Part shown: positions 34,684 to 45,561 of the stretch, piece by piece
How positions within the stretch are numbered: the stretch's first letter is position 1
Layout: each line of letters begins with the position of its first letter
Assembly (NCBI GenBank): GCA_963786625.1
Contig: CAWAZS010000014.1
Span: 1,240,001 to 1,304,000, forward strand
Length of the DNA stretch: 64,000 nucleotides
From: CAIWHR01 sp963786625
GTDB lineage: Bacteria; Pseudomonadota; Gammaproteobacteria; Burkholderiales; Casimicrobiaceae
Direction of reading: 5' to 3'
Notes under the pieces: model-generated
Database searches by the model: none
What the model was told of the DNA's origin: nothing
The model's input: the letters and a program-made list of their open reading frames with translations, nothing else
Translations under genes and position numbers: made by a program

Positions 34684-36437
34684 CGCCGGCGCCGACGGGT
34701 CGTCTCAGACCCGCCCGAGCGCGACGGGCGGCGGCGTCTCGGCCGCCGGTCCGTGCCGCCGGCCGGCGGCGCCCCGCGCGCACCGCCCGCGCGAGGATCA
34801 GCAGAGGCAGGATGCCGACCGCCACGATGGCGAGCGAAGGCAGCGCTGCTTCCGCAAGGCGCTCGTCCTTCGCCAGCGTGTACGTCTGCGTTGCGAGCGT
34901 ATCGAAATTGAACGGTCGCAGCACGAGCGTCGCCGGCAACTCCTTCATCACGTCGACGAACACCAGCAATGCGCCCGCGGCCGCGGTTCGTGCGAGCAGC
35001 GGGGCATGCACCCGGGTGAGCGTGCCGAGCGTGCCGGCGCCCAGCCCGCGCGCCGCGGCGTCCATGCTCGGCGTGATGCGCGCGAATGCCGGCTCGATCC
35101 CGTTCCACGCCACCGCGAAATGCCGGACGAGATACGCGTAGATCAGCGCGGCGATCGTTCCGGTGAGGAGCAGACCGACGCGCACGCCGAATTGCTCCTG
35201 GATCAACCCGGCGAGCCAGACGTCGGCCGCGCCTAGCGGCAGCAGCACGCCGACCGCGAGCACCGAGCCGGGAACCGCGTAGCCCAGGGCGAGCAAGCGG
35301 CTCGTGCCGCGGGTCAGCGCGCCCGGCGCGAGCCGCACGGCGTAGGCGACGACGATCGCGAAGACGACGGCGAGCATCGCGGTCAGCCCGGCGACGCGGA
35401 AGCTGTTCCATGCGAGCTCGGCGAAGCGCGCGGCGCCGGGCAACCCGGGCTCGGACAACGCGAGCCGACCGAGCAGCAGCAACGGCAGCCCGAAGCCGAT
35501 CACGATCGGCGCGACGCAGATCAGCGTTGCCAGCCAGGCGCGCCACCCGGTCAGCACGGGTTGCGCGGGAACCTTCGAACTGCGCTGGCGGCTCCCGCCG
35601 GCGACGCGCGCCGCGCCGCGCGACCAGCGCTCGAGCAGCACGGCGCCGATGACGAAGGCGAGCAGCGCCGCCGACAGCTGGGCGGCCGCCACGCGATCGC
35701 CGAGCGAGAACCAGGCGCGGTAGATGCCCGTCGTGAAGGTGTCCACGGCGAAGTACGCGACGGTGCCGTAGTCGGCGAGCGTCTCCATCAATGCCAGCGC
35801 GATGCCTCCGGCCACCGCCGGCCGCGCGAGCGGAAGGTCGACGCGCCAGAACGCGCGGCGCGCGTCGAGGCCCATCGTCCGGGCTGCCTCGATCAGCGAT
35901 GCGGGCCGCTCGAGGAACGCCGTGCGCGCCAGCAGGTAGACATACGGATACAGGACCGCGATGAACATCGCCGCGGCGCCGCCGAGCGAGCGCACATCCG
36001 GGAACCAGTAGTCGTCCCGCGACCAGCCGAACGCCCGGCGCAGCGCCGACTGCACGGGCCCCGCGTAGTCGAGCCAGTCGGTGTACGCGTAGGCCATCAC
36101 GTATGCGGGCATCGCGAGCGGCAGCAGCAAGCGCCCATTCGAAAAAGCGCGCGCCGGGAAACTGCCGGTTGGTGATGAGCCACGCGGTCACCGTTCCGCC
36201 GAACGCGACGCCGGCGCCGACCAGCGCGACGAGGGCGAGGGTGTTGAAGATGAATCCGGGCAGCACCGTGGCCGCGAGATGCGTCCATACCGGGCCGTGC
36301 CCCGGGGCGAGTCCCAGCACGAGCACGGCCGCCACCGGAAGCGCCGCCAGCGCGGCGAGCACCACCGCGGCGGCGACGACGGGCGAACCGCTACGCATTG
36401 CGACGCTGCGCTGCGCGCGCCGGGCGCGCAATGGCAT
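34598..36437 (-). CDS. fbpB: Ferric iron ABC transporter permease (frameshifted)
   Basis: A roughly 600-residue inner-membrane permease with two linked six-helix halves, as in FbpB/FutB. EAA-type loops, which contact the ATPase, are visible as IEAARTMGLDARRAFWRVDLP and MDAAARGLGAGTLGTLTRVH. One extra base at 36121-36133 breaks the frame; removing it gives FEWALLLPLAMPAYVMAYAY. The 3' end is uncertain. The open frame runs to 34598, overlapping fbpA by 86 bp. A shifted frame would instead end at 34705 with PPPVALGRV, which would avoid the overlap and suggests a second indel. Start candidates are 36437 and 36398. Confidence 0.88.
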
Positions 36438-36531
36438 TGCGCTTCGATTCCGACCGATCCGACATGAGGCGATTATAGAACCTCGGACCTCGGTGCCAGG
36501 CGCGGACGCGAACCGGCCGCGGTGCGGCGGT

Positions 36532-36537
36532 TATAAT
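36532..36537 (+). promoter_or_regulatory. TATAAT -10 box directly before surE
   Basis: A perfect TATAAT ends only 10 bp before the surE ATG at 36548. A transcript from it would start near 36544, leaving almost no leader. The -35 region (about 36509-36514) is weak. No ribosome binding site is visible between the box and the ATG. Confidence 0.5.
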
Positions 36538-36547
36538 CGCTGACCCA

Positions 36548-37288
36548 ATGCGCATCCTGCTTTCCAACGACGACGGCTACTTCGCCCCGGGCCTCGAGCG
36601 TCTTGCCGCCGCGCTGCGGCCGCGCGCCGAGGTCACGGTCGTTGCGCCGGAGGCCGACCGCAGCGGCGCTTCCAACTCGCTCACCCTCGATCGCCCGCTG
36701 ACCGTGCGCCGCGCGCCGAGCGGGTTCCTGTTCGTCAACGGCACGCCGACCGACTGCGTGCACCTCGCCGTCACCGGCCTGCTCGAGCACCTGCCGGACC
36801 TCGTGATCTCGGGAATCAACCTCGGCGCCAACATGGGCGACGACACGATCTACTCCGGCACGGTCGCCGCGGCGACCGAGGGTTACCTGCTCGGCATACC
36901 GTCGATCGCGATCTCGCTCGCGTCGAAGGCGGCGACGCATTTCGAGACGGCGGCCGCGGTGGCGCTGGAGCTGTTCGACCGGCACGAACGGCTGTCGCTC
37001 GGCGCCCGGCTGCTCAACGTCAACGTGCCCGACGTGCCGCGGGCGATGCTCAAGGGTTACCGGACCACGCGCCTCGGACGCCGGCACAAGGCCGAGAACG
37101 TCATCGTGACCAAGAGCCCGCGCGGCGAGACGGTGTACTGGGTCGGCGCCGCCGGCGCCGCCGCGGACGCCGGCGAGGGCACGGATTTCCACGCCGTCGA
37201 ACACGGCTACGCGTCGGTCACCCCGCTGCAGATCGACCTCACGAACCACGACGAGCTCTCGCCCGTCTCGCAATGGATGGCCGCGTGA
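36548..37288 (+). CDS. surE: 5'/3'-nucleotidase SurE
   Basis: A 246-residue metal-dependent phosphatase acting on nucleoside monophosphates and short polyphosphates, linked to stationary-phase survival. The canonical N-terminus MRILLSNDDGYFAPG includes the metal-binding Asp pair and fixes the start. VAPEADRSGASNSLTLDRPL and VISGINLGANMGDDTIYSGTVAA (the catalytic Asn/Ser region) follow. It is the first gene of the conserved surE-pcm-nlpD-rpoS block. Confidence 0.97.
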   Translation: MRILLSNDDGYFAPGLERLAAALRPRAEVTVVAPEADRSGASNSLTLDRPLTVRRAPSGFLFVNGTPTDCVHLAVTGLLEHLPDLVISGINLGANMGDDTIYSGTVAAATEGYLLGIPSIAISLASKAATHFETAAAVALELFDRHERLSLGARLLNVNVPDVPRAMLKGYRTTRLGRRHKAENVIVTKSPRGETVYWVGAAGAAADAGEGTDFHAVEHGYASVTPLQIDLTNHDELSPVSQWMAA

Positions 37289-37320
37289 CATGATCGCGCG
37301 GCACTGAAAGGGCTGGCGCG

Positions 37321-38004
37321 ATGGCAATGGCCGGCGGAAGGATGTCCGGAATCGGCATGACGTCGACGCGCACGCGTTCGCGGATGATCGACCGGCTGCG
37401 CACCGAAGGCATACGCGACGAGGTCGTGCTCGAGGCGCTCAACGCGATCCCGCGGCACATCTTCGTCGACGAGGCGCTCGCCATCCGCGCCTACGAGGAC
37501 ACGCCGCTGCCGATCGGCAGCGGCCAGACGATCTCCCAGCCGTGGGTCGTCGCCCGGATGACCGAGCTCGCGCGCGCCGGTCACGCACTGGAGCGAGTGC
37601 TGGAGATCGGCACCGGCTGCGGCTATCAGACCGCCGTCCTCGCGCATGTGGCGGCGGAGGTCTACACCGTCGAGCGCATCAACGCGTTGGTCGCGAAAGC
37701 GCGGCGCAACCTGCAGTCGCTCAAGGTGAAGAATGTGCGCCTCATGCATGGCGACGGCACGGCCGACCTGGGCGAGGATCTGCAGTTCGACGCCATCGTC
37801 GTGACCGCCGGCGCGACGCACGTGCCGACGGGCCTGCTCAAGTACCTGAAACCCGGGGGTCGGATGGTGCTTCCGCTCACCCAGCACGGCGAGCACGGCG
37901 AGAGCGTGCAACGGCTCACCGTCATCGAGCTGGCGCCCGAGGGTTTCCGGCAGCAGACCTTCGATACGGTAAAATTCGTTCCACTGCTGCCCGGCATCGC
38001 CTAG
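37321..38004 (+). CDS. pcm: Protein-L-isoaspartate O-methyltransferase
   Basis: A 227-residue SAM-dependent enzyme that methylates abnormal L-isoaspartyl residues, starting repair of aged proteins. Motif I is VLEIGTGCGYQTAVLA, AYEDTPLPIGSGQTISQP is the family signature, and VTAGATHVPTGLLKYLKPGG follows. The ATG at 37321 follows surE by 32 bp. In-frame ATGs nine and more codons later are alternatives, since the N-terminal residues before RSRMIDRLR are not conserved. Confidence 0.95.
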   Translation: MAMAGGRMSGIGMTSTRTRSRMIDRLRTEGIRDEVVLEALNAIPRHIFVDEALAIRAYEDTPLPIGSGQTISQPWVVARMTELARAGHALERVLEIGTGCGYQTAVLAHVAAEVYTVERINALVAKARRNLQSLKVKNVRLMHGDGTADLGEDLQFDAIVVTAGATHVPTGLLKYLKPGGRMVLPLTQHGEHGESVQRLTVIELAPEGFRQQTFDTVKFVPLLPGIA

Positions 38005-38066
38005 TACGGCGACCCACGGGTGATTCATCGACGCCCGGACGCCTGGTACGGCCCGCAAACTCCCCT

Positions 38067-39139
38067 ATGTCGTCGACCCTGATCCCGATCGTTGCCGCTT
38101 CCGCGCTCCCGACCTTGCTGACCCGCTTGGCCGCGGCAATGCTGGTGTTGTGCGTGGCCGCGTGCACGACGCGCGTGCCGGCCCCGGTCGAGGACCGCGC
38201 GCCGCGTGCCGTGGCGCCGGTCGCGGCGCCCGCCGTGAAAGCGGCCCCGGAACCCGACTGGCGACCGCAGACGTACACCGTGAAGCGTGGCGACACCCTG
38301 TACGCCATCGCGCTCGACCACGGTCTCGATTATCGCGAGCTCGCCGCGTGGAACAACATCGACAACGTCAACCTGATCCGCGCCGGCCAGGTGCTTCGAA
38401 TCACCCCGCCCGGCGAGCCGGCGCCAGCGGGCGCGGCCGGTGTCGTGACGGCACCGCTGCGCACCGCGCCGCCGGTGGTGGCAGGCGAAGCGAAGCCGAT
38501 GCCGCCGCCATCCGCGCCTTCGCCCGGCGTGGCGTCCGCGCGTTCGACGGACGATTACAAGAGGGAACCCAGGCTCGTGAAGGAGCCCTATTCGGAGCAG
38601 GCGTTGCGCGACGTGCAGCGTGCCGCTGCGACGCCCGTCCCGGCACCGGCGGCACCGGCGGCGCCGCAGGCGATAGCGGCCGCGCCGCGGCGCCGCCACC
38701 GGCGCCACCACCGCCGGCCGTCGCGCCGATCGAGCCCAAACCGGCGACCGGGGCCGAGGTCGACGACGACCGGATCGAGTGGATCTGGCCCGCCAAGGGC
38801 AGGATCGTGACGGGATTCTCGGAAGCCGCGAGCCTCAAGGGCATCGACATCGCCGGCACGGCGGGACAACCCGTGGCGGCCAGCGCCGGCGGCAAGGTCG
38901 TCTATGCCGGAACGGGTCTGCGCGGTTACGGCAAGCTCATCATCATCAAGCACAACGGCACGTTCCTGTCGGCGTACGCGCACAACAGGGACATCCTGGT
39001 CAAGGAAGGCCAGCAGGTCGTCAAGGGCCAGAAGATCGCCGAGATGGGCAACACCGATGCCGACCAGGTCAAGCTGCACTTCGAGATTCGCCGGCACGGC
39101 AAGCCCATGGATCCGCTCCGCTACCTGCCGCCGGCATGA
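38067..39139 (+). CDS. nlpD: NlpD-like lipoprotein: LysM plus degenerate LytM domain (frameshifted)
   Basis: A murein-associated lipoprotein that in relatives activates the amidase AmiC during cell separation. The signal peptide ends in LVLCVAACTTR, a lipobox-like site (VAAC). The LysM domain is YTVKRGDTLYAIALDHGL with WNNIDNVNLIRAGQVLRI. A Pro/Ala-rich linker holds a frameshift near 38680-38700, here behaving as a missing base in a GCCG run. The C-terminal M23/LytM domain has KGIDIAG where active peptidases have HxGxD, and KLHFEIR where they have HLHFE, so it should be catalytically inactive, as in NlpD. The stop overlaps the rpoS ATG. Confidence 0.9.
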
Positions 39140-40170
39140 CCTCGACGCGGCGCGCTCGACACGACGCCAATCCGGATCCCGACCTTCCGGGCATCGAGCA
39201 TGCGGACGATGCTCCGCCCGACACGCTGGCCGATCCCGCGGATGCCGACGCGCCGGCCACGGCGCCCGAGCCGGATCGCTGGACGCAGGAGCTCCCGCTG
39301 CCCGAACCTGCGCCGGGGCTCGGCGCCGACATCGTCAATGATGTCACGCAGATCTACCTGAACGAGATCGGCCAGCACCTGCTGCTGTCCGCCGACGAGG
39401 AGCTTGCGCTCGCCCGGGCGATGGCCGGCGGCGACTTCGCGGCACGGCAGCGGCTTATCGAGCACAACCTGCGGCTCGTCGTCAGCATCGCCAAGCATTA
39501 CACCAACCGCGGGCTCGCGCTGCCCGACCTGATCGAGGAAGGCAACCTCGGACTGATCCATGCGCTCGAGAAATTCGACGCCGGGCGCGGCTTCCGGTTC
39601 ACGACCTACGCGACGTGGTGGATCCGCCAGGCAGTCGAGCGCGCGATCATGAACCAGTCGCGGACGATCCGTCTCCCCGCGCACGTCGTCAAGGAGCTCA
39701 ACGTCGTGCTGCGCGCGCTCAGGCACCTGGAGATGCACGGGCAGCCCGACGGGCGCGAGCCGACCCCCGACGACGTCGCGCACCTGCTCGACAAGCCCGT
39801 CGAGCACGTGCGCAGGATACTGCGCTACAGCGAGCGCATGACCTCGCTGGACGCGCCGCTCGATCGCGACGGCGCGACGTCGATCGGCGACGGGCTGGTC
39901 GACGAGAGCGCGCTCTCGCCCGAGCTCGTGCTGCACAACACCGAGGTCGAGACCTGGGTGCGGTTGTGGCTCGGCGAGCTCTCCGATCGCCAGCGGATGG
40001 TGATCGAGCACCGGTACGGCCTGAACGGCCGTGACGTATCGACGCTCGAGGAGTTGGCGCGTCAGGTCGGCGTGACGCGCGAGCGCGTCCGCCAGATCCA
40101 GGCCGAGGCGCTCGACCGCCTGCGCGCACGGCTCAGGCGGGGAGGGCTAGATCGCGACGCGCTGCTGTGA
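39136..40170 (+). CDS. rpoS: RNA polymerase sigma factor RpoS
   Basis: A 344-residue stationary-phase/general stress sigma factor. An acidic, Asp/Pro/Ala-rich N-terminal extension (residues 1-65) precedes region 1.2 (DVTQIYLNEIGQHLLLSADEE). Region 2 follows (LIEHNLRLVVSIAKHYTNRG, then FRFTTYATWWIRQAVERAIM), then region 3, and region 4 with the helix-turn-helix (TLEELARQVGVTRERVRQIQ). The ATG overlaps the nlpD stop. The nlpD-rpoS adjacency is the usual one, and major rpoS promoters in relatives lie inside nlpD. The last 38 bp overlap the convergent tgpA 3' end. Confidence 0.97.
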   Translation: MTSTRRARHDANPDPDLPGIEHADDAPPDTLADPADADAPATAPEPDRWTQELPLPEPAPGLGADIVNDVTQIYLNEIGQHLLLSADEELALARAMAGGDFAARQRLIEHNLRLVVSIAKHYTNRGLALPDLIEEGNLGLIHALEKFDAGRGFRFTTYATWWIRQAVERAIMNQSRTIRLPAHVVKELNVVLRALRHLEMHGQPDGREPTPDDVAHLLDKPVEHVRRILRYSERMTSLDAPLDRDGATSIGDGLVDESALSPELVLHNTEVETWVRLWLGELSDRQRMVIEHRYGLNGRDVSTLEELARQVGVTRERVRQIQAEALDRLRARLRRGGLDRDALL

Positions 40171-42312
40171 GCGCGGGGTCGGGCGCCGGCCGGGAACGCA
40201 GCGCGTTGGGTGCGGGCAGGAGGTTGAGGGCGCGCTTCAGGCGCCATAGCGCGGATGCGCGCTCCAGCGTCGTGTCGGCGTGCGCGGCAACCGGTCCGTA
40301 ACGCAGCGCGGCGTACGAGTCGCCGATGATCGCGAACGCATGGCCGAACTCGGGCCAGCGTGCCGCGGCGCGCGCGACGTACGCGAGCGGACCTTCGTGC
40401 GCGGCGCGCGGCAGTCCTGCTCGCGCCAGTCGCGCGCACATGGCGTCCCACAGCGCCCGGGCGCGGTCCTGGCGGCGGCGACGCCACGCGAGCCAGCCGA
40501 GCAGGGCGCCGACCCAGGCAATGGCCACGCCCGCGGCGATCGCGGTGATCTGCCAGGGGGCGAGAGCGCTGATCTTCCATTCGCGCCAGAGCGAGCGCTG
40601 CCGCTCGAAATTGAATCCGATCACGTTGCGGCGCCAGTCGTGGTTGATCGCATCCCACGACAGCTGCAGGCTCTTGAGGAAACTGTCGTCGAGGCGCGCG
40701 AGCAGCGGGATCGGCTCGTTCGCCGGTATCGCGCCGCCGAGGCCCATCTGGATGCGCGATGGCGCCACCGCCGCCGTGGGATCGTATCGGCGCCACTGCC
40801 CGTCGACGAGCGCCTCCGCCCAGGCGTGCGCGTCCGATTGGCGGACGATCATGTAACCCCCGTTCGGGTTGATCATGCCGCCCTGGTAGCCGGTGACCAC
40901 GCGCGCCGGGATTCCGGCGGCACGCAGCAGCACGACGAAGGCGCTCGCGTAGTGCTCGCAGAAGCCGCGCCGCGTCTCGAACAGGAAGCCGTCGACCGGA
41001 TTGTCGCCGAGCAGCGGCGGGGCGAGCGTGTAGTAGAACGCCTCGCTGTGGAAGCGGTCGAGGACGGCGCGAACGTAGGCGGCGTCGCCGGCGTTCGCGG
41101 CGCGCAGTTCGCGCGCGAAGGCGAGCGTGCGCGGATTCGAGCGGGCCTCCTCCGGCGGCAGCCGGAGACTCTCGGCGATCTCCTGGTCGTGCTCCCGCCC
41201 GCTTCCGGCGGCATAGCTGTCGCGCAGGTTCGATGTCTGCTGGTAGCGCAGCGGTTGGGTGATCGGCAGCGCGCGCCAGGAGCTGCTGGTCGCGGGTGAG
41301 GACCGCATCGAGGTCCGCATGGAAGCTGCCGCGGTCGGTTTCCGAGGCGACCTGCGGCAGGCTCCCCGGAAGGTCCAGCGCGAACAGCCACGGCTTCCAG
41401 TGCGGCTCGAGCGTGACCGTGTAGATGACCGAGCGGCCGTCCGGCCGCGTGAATGTACCGGTGGGCCGCTGCGGCGCGAGCGTCCATTCGCGTCCGTCGA
41501 AACTGGACAGCACCGGTCCGCGCCAGTAGAGCAGCCAAGGCGGCGGAGGCGGACCGTCGAAGTCGACGCGAAAGGCCACCGCGTCCGAGAGCGAGAGCTC
41601 GCTGATGACGCCCGGCGCCATCCTGTCGGAAAGACCCGAATTGGCCGCGTGATCCGCGGGCATCCCCCACATCGGGCCGGCGATCCGGGGAAACAGCAGG
41701 AACAGCAGCGCGGCGAGCGGAATGCCCTGCACCAGCATCCTGCACGGTTCCGGCCAGCGTCGTGCGCCAGCCGCCAGGCGCCGGCGCGAGCTCCGCCGGT
41801 CGCGCGAGCACCTGGAGCGTGCCGCCGAACAGCACCACGGCCGGAATCGCGATCGCGGCGGCGAGCAGCGACTGGCTGTAGAAGAAGGGCGTGACGATCA
41901 GCAGGCAGGCCAGGCAGACGATCAGCGTTCCGTCGCGCGCCGTGTGCGTCTCGAGGTACTTGATGCCGATCAGCGCGAACAGGAACGCGACGCAGGGGTC
42001 GCGGCCGACGAAATAGCCGAGCGTCTGGCGGATCCCGATCGCGGTCACCAGCGCGAGGACCCCGAGCATCCACGACGGGATCGCCGCCGGCGGGACGCCC
42101 GGATGCCGCGCGTTGCGCGCGAGCTGCACGAAGCGCAGTCCCACCAGGGCCGTGCCGACAGCGGCGACCCACACCGGGACGAACGCGAGCAGCGGGAGCT
42201 GGGTCGCGAGCAGCAGTGAGCCCAGCCAGCGCAGCTGCCCGATCGACAGCGGCTCGGAGCGGCGTGCCGCCGCCGCCCGCCGCTGCTTCGTCAGGGCAAT
42301 GTCTGCGCTCAT
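40133..42312 (-). CDS. TgpA-type transglutaminase membrane protein (DUF3488/DUF4129; frameshifted)
   Basis: About 725 codons. Five or six N-terminal helices (DUF3488) lead to a periplasmic transglutaminase-like domain. The catalytic triad is Cys in RRGFCEHYASAF, His in SDAHAWAEALVDG and Asp in WRRYDPTAAV. A further membrane helix near LAPWQITAIAAGVAIAW precedes a cytoplasmic DUF4129-like tail. Two one-base insertions break the frame, near 41741 (restoring VRMLVQGIPLAALLFLLFP) and near 41270-41280 (restoring LLARLPITQPLRYQQ). The ATG at 42312 overlaps the DUF58 stop (ATGA). With DUF58 and MoxR it forms a standard cluster of unclear physiological role. Confidence 0.88.
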
Positions 42313-43313
42313 GGACCGAACTCCGGCATGAGGGCAAGCGCCGTGAGCGCGGCGCGGCGGTGCTCGCGTCCCTGACCGGTGCCCAGCGCGATGCCCGGCG
42401 CCGTCAGCGCGAACGGCCGCGCCGCCCGCTCCGCGGCCAGCACCCACGCGGTGAGCCGCGCGATCCGCGTCTTCGCGTCGAGCGCGGCCGGAAGCGCATC
42501 CCAGCTGAGGTTGACCGGGCCCCCGCCGCCTCCGCCCTCGAACTGCTTCGTGTGCCACCCCGCACCGCGCGCGACTGCCTTCCACGCGACGCGCTGCATC
42601 GGGTCACCGGGCTGGTAGGCGCGCAGTCCCGCCAGGTCGGCATTGTCGCCGCGGGCGACGGAATGGTCGTCCTGGCCCTCGGTGCCCGCCGGAAGTGGCG
42701 GCGGGGCGATCTCCGGCGTCGGAAACGCGATGCCGGCGAGCGGGAAATGCACGTACGCCCAGCCGCGCCACAGTCCCATCGGATAGCTCGACGACAGCGT
42801 GATGCGACCCAGCACGATGCGGCCTCGCCGCGGCGTCAGCAGTTCGAGCGCGACGGGCAGGGCCGCGTCGGGAACGACGTCGACCGCCACGGTCTTGCAG
42901 CCGCGCGCGGTGAGCCCCACCGAATACCGGGGCGTCGCGCCTCCGGCGAGCGCGAGCGTGAAGGGCATGACGCCGCCGGCGAAGGTCTCGCCGGCCGCCA
43001 GCGGCCGCAACTCGATTCCGGCGAGGTTGCGATACGTGTGGACGAGCGCCGCGGAGGCGAGCCCGACGAGCAGGAAGGTGACGACGAAACCCAGTGCGAG
43101 CGAGTAGTTGAGCGAGGTGAGCAGCGCGATCGCGAGGGTCGCGAGCAGCGCGAGCCCGCGCTTCGTCGGCAGGATGTAGATCCGGCTGTGGTGCAGGACG
43201 ACGGGATCCTGGTCGGCCGGCGCGTGGCGGAAGAGCCGCTGGAAATAGCGGTCCCGCCAGGAGCCGACCCCGGACGCGGACACGAGAGTGGACGCGCGCA
43301 TGGATGGGAGCAT
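42309..43313 (-). CDS. DUF58 domain protein
   Basis: This 334-residue protein has two membrane helices (GLALLATLAIALLTSLNYSLALG and the following helix), then a domain of the DUF58 type. The hallmark stretch is DNADLAGLRAYQPGDPMQRVAWKA, with WHTKQFEGGG after it. DUF58 proteins are usually encoded next to MoxR ATPases and TgpA-like transglutaminases, as here. The family resembles von Willebrand A folds, but here the C-terminal part is short. The start may be 43313 or the ATG four codons downstream. The role is unknown. Confidence 0.9.
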   Translation of the reverse strand: MLPSMRASTLVSASGVGSWRDRYFQRLFRHAPADQDPVVLHHSRIYILPTKRGLALLATLAIALLTSLNYSLALGFVVTFLLVGLASAALVHTYRNLAGIELRPLAAGETFAGGVMPFTLALAGGATPRYSVGLTARGCKTVAVDVVPDAALPVALELLTPRRGRIVLGRITLSSSYPMGLWRGWAYVHFPLAGIAFPTPEIAPPPLPAGTEGQDDHSVARGDNADLAGLRAYQPGDPMQRVAWKAVARGAGWHTKQFEGGGGGGPVNLSWDALPAALDAKTRIARLTAWVLAAERAARPFALTAPGIALGTGQGREHRRAALTALALMPEFGP

Positions 43314-43378
43314 CGGGTCGCCGGTACGCGGGTGCGGGCGCCGTCAGCACGCGCGGAGCCAGGACCCTCCGGCCGATA

Positions 43379-44338
<960 letters not shown>

Positions 44339-44512
44339 GGGCCTTTTCCGTAGCTTGGGTGCCGCTGCTGGGCACATTGGCTGCTTATTTCGGACTGGTC
44401 ATCCTCAGCGGGCACGGGCTACACTCTGCCCGTCGGGATGCGGGAACCGGTCGGCGTCCGCGCGCGGGACGGACGTGGCACTGCAACCATCTGCCATTTT
44501 GTAGCAAACGTC

Positions 44513-45436
44513 GTGCCTACTGCATACATCACTCATCCGTCGTTCCTCCTCCATGACATGGGGCCCTATCATCCCGAGTGCCCCGACCGGCTGCACGCCA
44601 TCGGCGACCGGTTGATCAGCGCCGGACTCGACATCTATCTGCGCCACTATTCGGCGCCCGCGGCCACCGGGGCGCAGATCGCCCGGGTCCATGGCCGCGA
44701 TTACATCGCGACGATCGAGGCCGAGAGCCCGTCGTCCGGGCTTCATTTCCTCGACCCGGACACGGCGATGAACGCGCATTCGCTGACCGCCGCGCGCCAT
44801 GCCGCCGGGGCCGTCGTTCTGGCGACCGACCTCGTCATGCGCAACGAATGCCGGAGCGCCTTCTGTGCCGTGCGGCCCCCCGGACACCATGCCGAGCGCG
44901 GCCGCGCCATGGGCTTCTGCCTGTTCAACAACGTCGCCGTGGGCGCCGCCCACGCGCTGGCCGCTCATGGTATCAAACGCGCGGCCATCGTCGATTTCGA
45001 CGTCCATCACGGCAACGGGACCGAGGACATCTTCTCCCGCGACTCGCGCGTGCTGATGGTCTCCACGTTCCAGCACCCACTCTACCCCTACTCGGGGCTC
45101 GACAACGCGTCCGCGAACATGGTCAACATCCCGCTCGCCGCGGGCGCCGGAAGCTCCGAATTCCGCGATGCGGTGCGCGAGCACTGGCTGCCCGCGCTGG
45201 AAAGGCATCGGCCCGAGATCATCTACGTGTCGGCCGGATTCGACGCGCATCGGGAGGATCCGCTCGCGGGCCTCAAGCTGACCGAAGCGGACTATGCGTG
45301 GGTGACGCGCGAGCTGATGGCGGTGGCGGCGAAACACGCGCACGGTCGGATCGTTTCGACGCTGGAGGGAGGGTACGGGCTGTCCGCGCTCGGCCGCAGC
45401 GTGGCCGAGCACATCCGCGAGCTCGTGGCCACCTGA
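44513..45436 (+). CDS. Histone deacetylase-like amidohydrolase (class II type)
   Basis: A 307-residue zinc-dependent deacetylase of the arginase/HDAC fold. The start GTG (44513) gives MPTAYITHPSFLLHDMGPYH, the usual family opening with HPECPDRL. The active-site histidines are in VRPPGHHAERGRAMGFC, and zinc ligands in AIVDFDVHHGNGTEDIF and ISAGFDAHREDPL-type sequence. The closing GlyGly-Tyr is in STLEGGYGLSAL. Bacterial members deacetylate acetylpolyamines, acetoin-related or unknown small molecules. An ATG at 44438 would add unlikely residues. The next gene begins 125 bp downstream. Confidence 0.92.
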   Translation: MPTAYITHPSFLLHDMGPYHPECPDRLHAIGDRLISAGLDIYLRHYSAPAATGAQIARVHGRDYIATIEAESPSSGLHFLDPDTAMNAHSLTAARHAAGAVVLATDLVMRNECRSAFCAVRPPGHHAERGRAMGFCLFNNVAVGAAHALAAHGIKRAAIVDFDVHHGNGTEDIFSRDSRVLMVSTFQHPLYPYSGLDNASANMVNIPLAAGAGSSEFRDAVREHWLPALERHRPEIIYVSAGFDAHREDPLAGLKLTEADYAWVTRELMAVAAKHAHGRIVSTLEGGYGLSALGRSVAEHIRELVAT

Positions 45437-45561
45437 TGCGACGCCGCGCATAGCCGCGACAAACCAGATCGGAACGGGGCGCGCCGGGCGTCCCGGACGC
45501 GCGAGTGGCCAGGTGCGCGCCGTGCCGGGGTGGCCTGCGCCTGGTGCCACAAGGAGGGTCG

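Noticed and set aside
45520..45545. CxxCH heme motif (ACAWCHK) just before the Rieske gene
   Set aside because: It lies in a frame with no start and no other cytochrome features, and it runs out of frame into the Rieske gene. Chance in GC-rich DNA.
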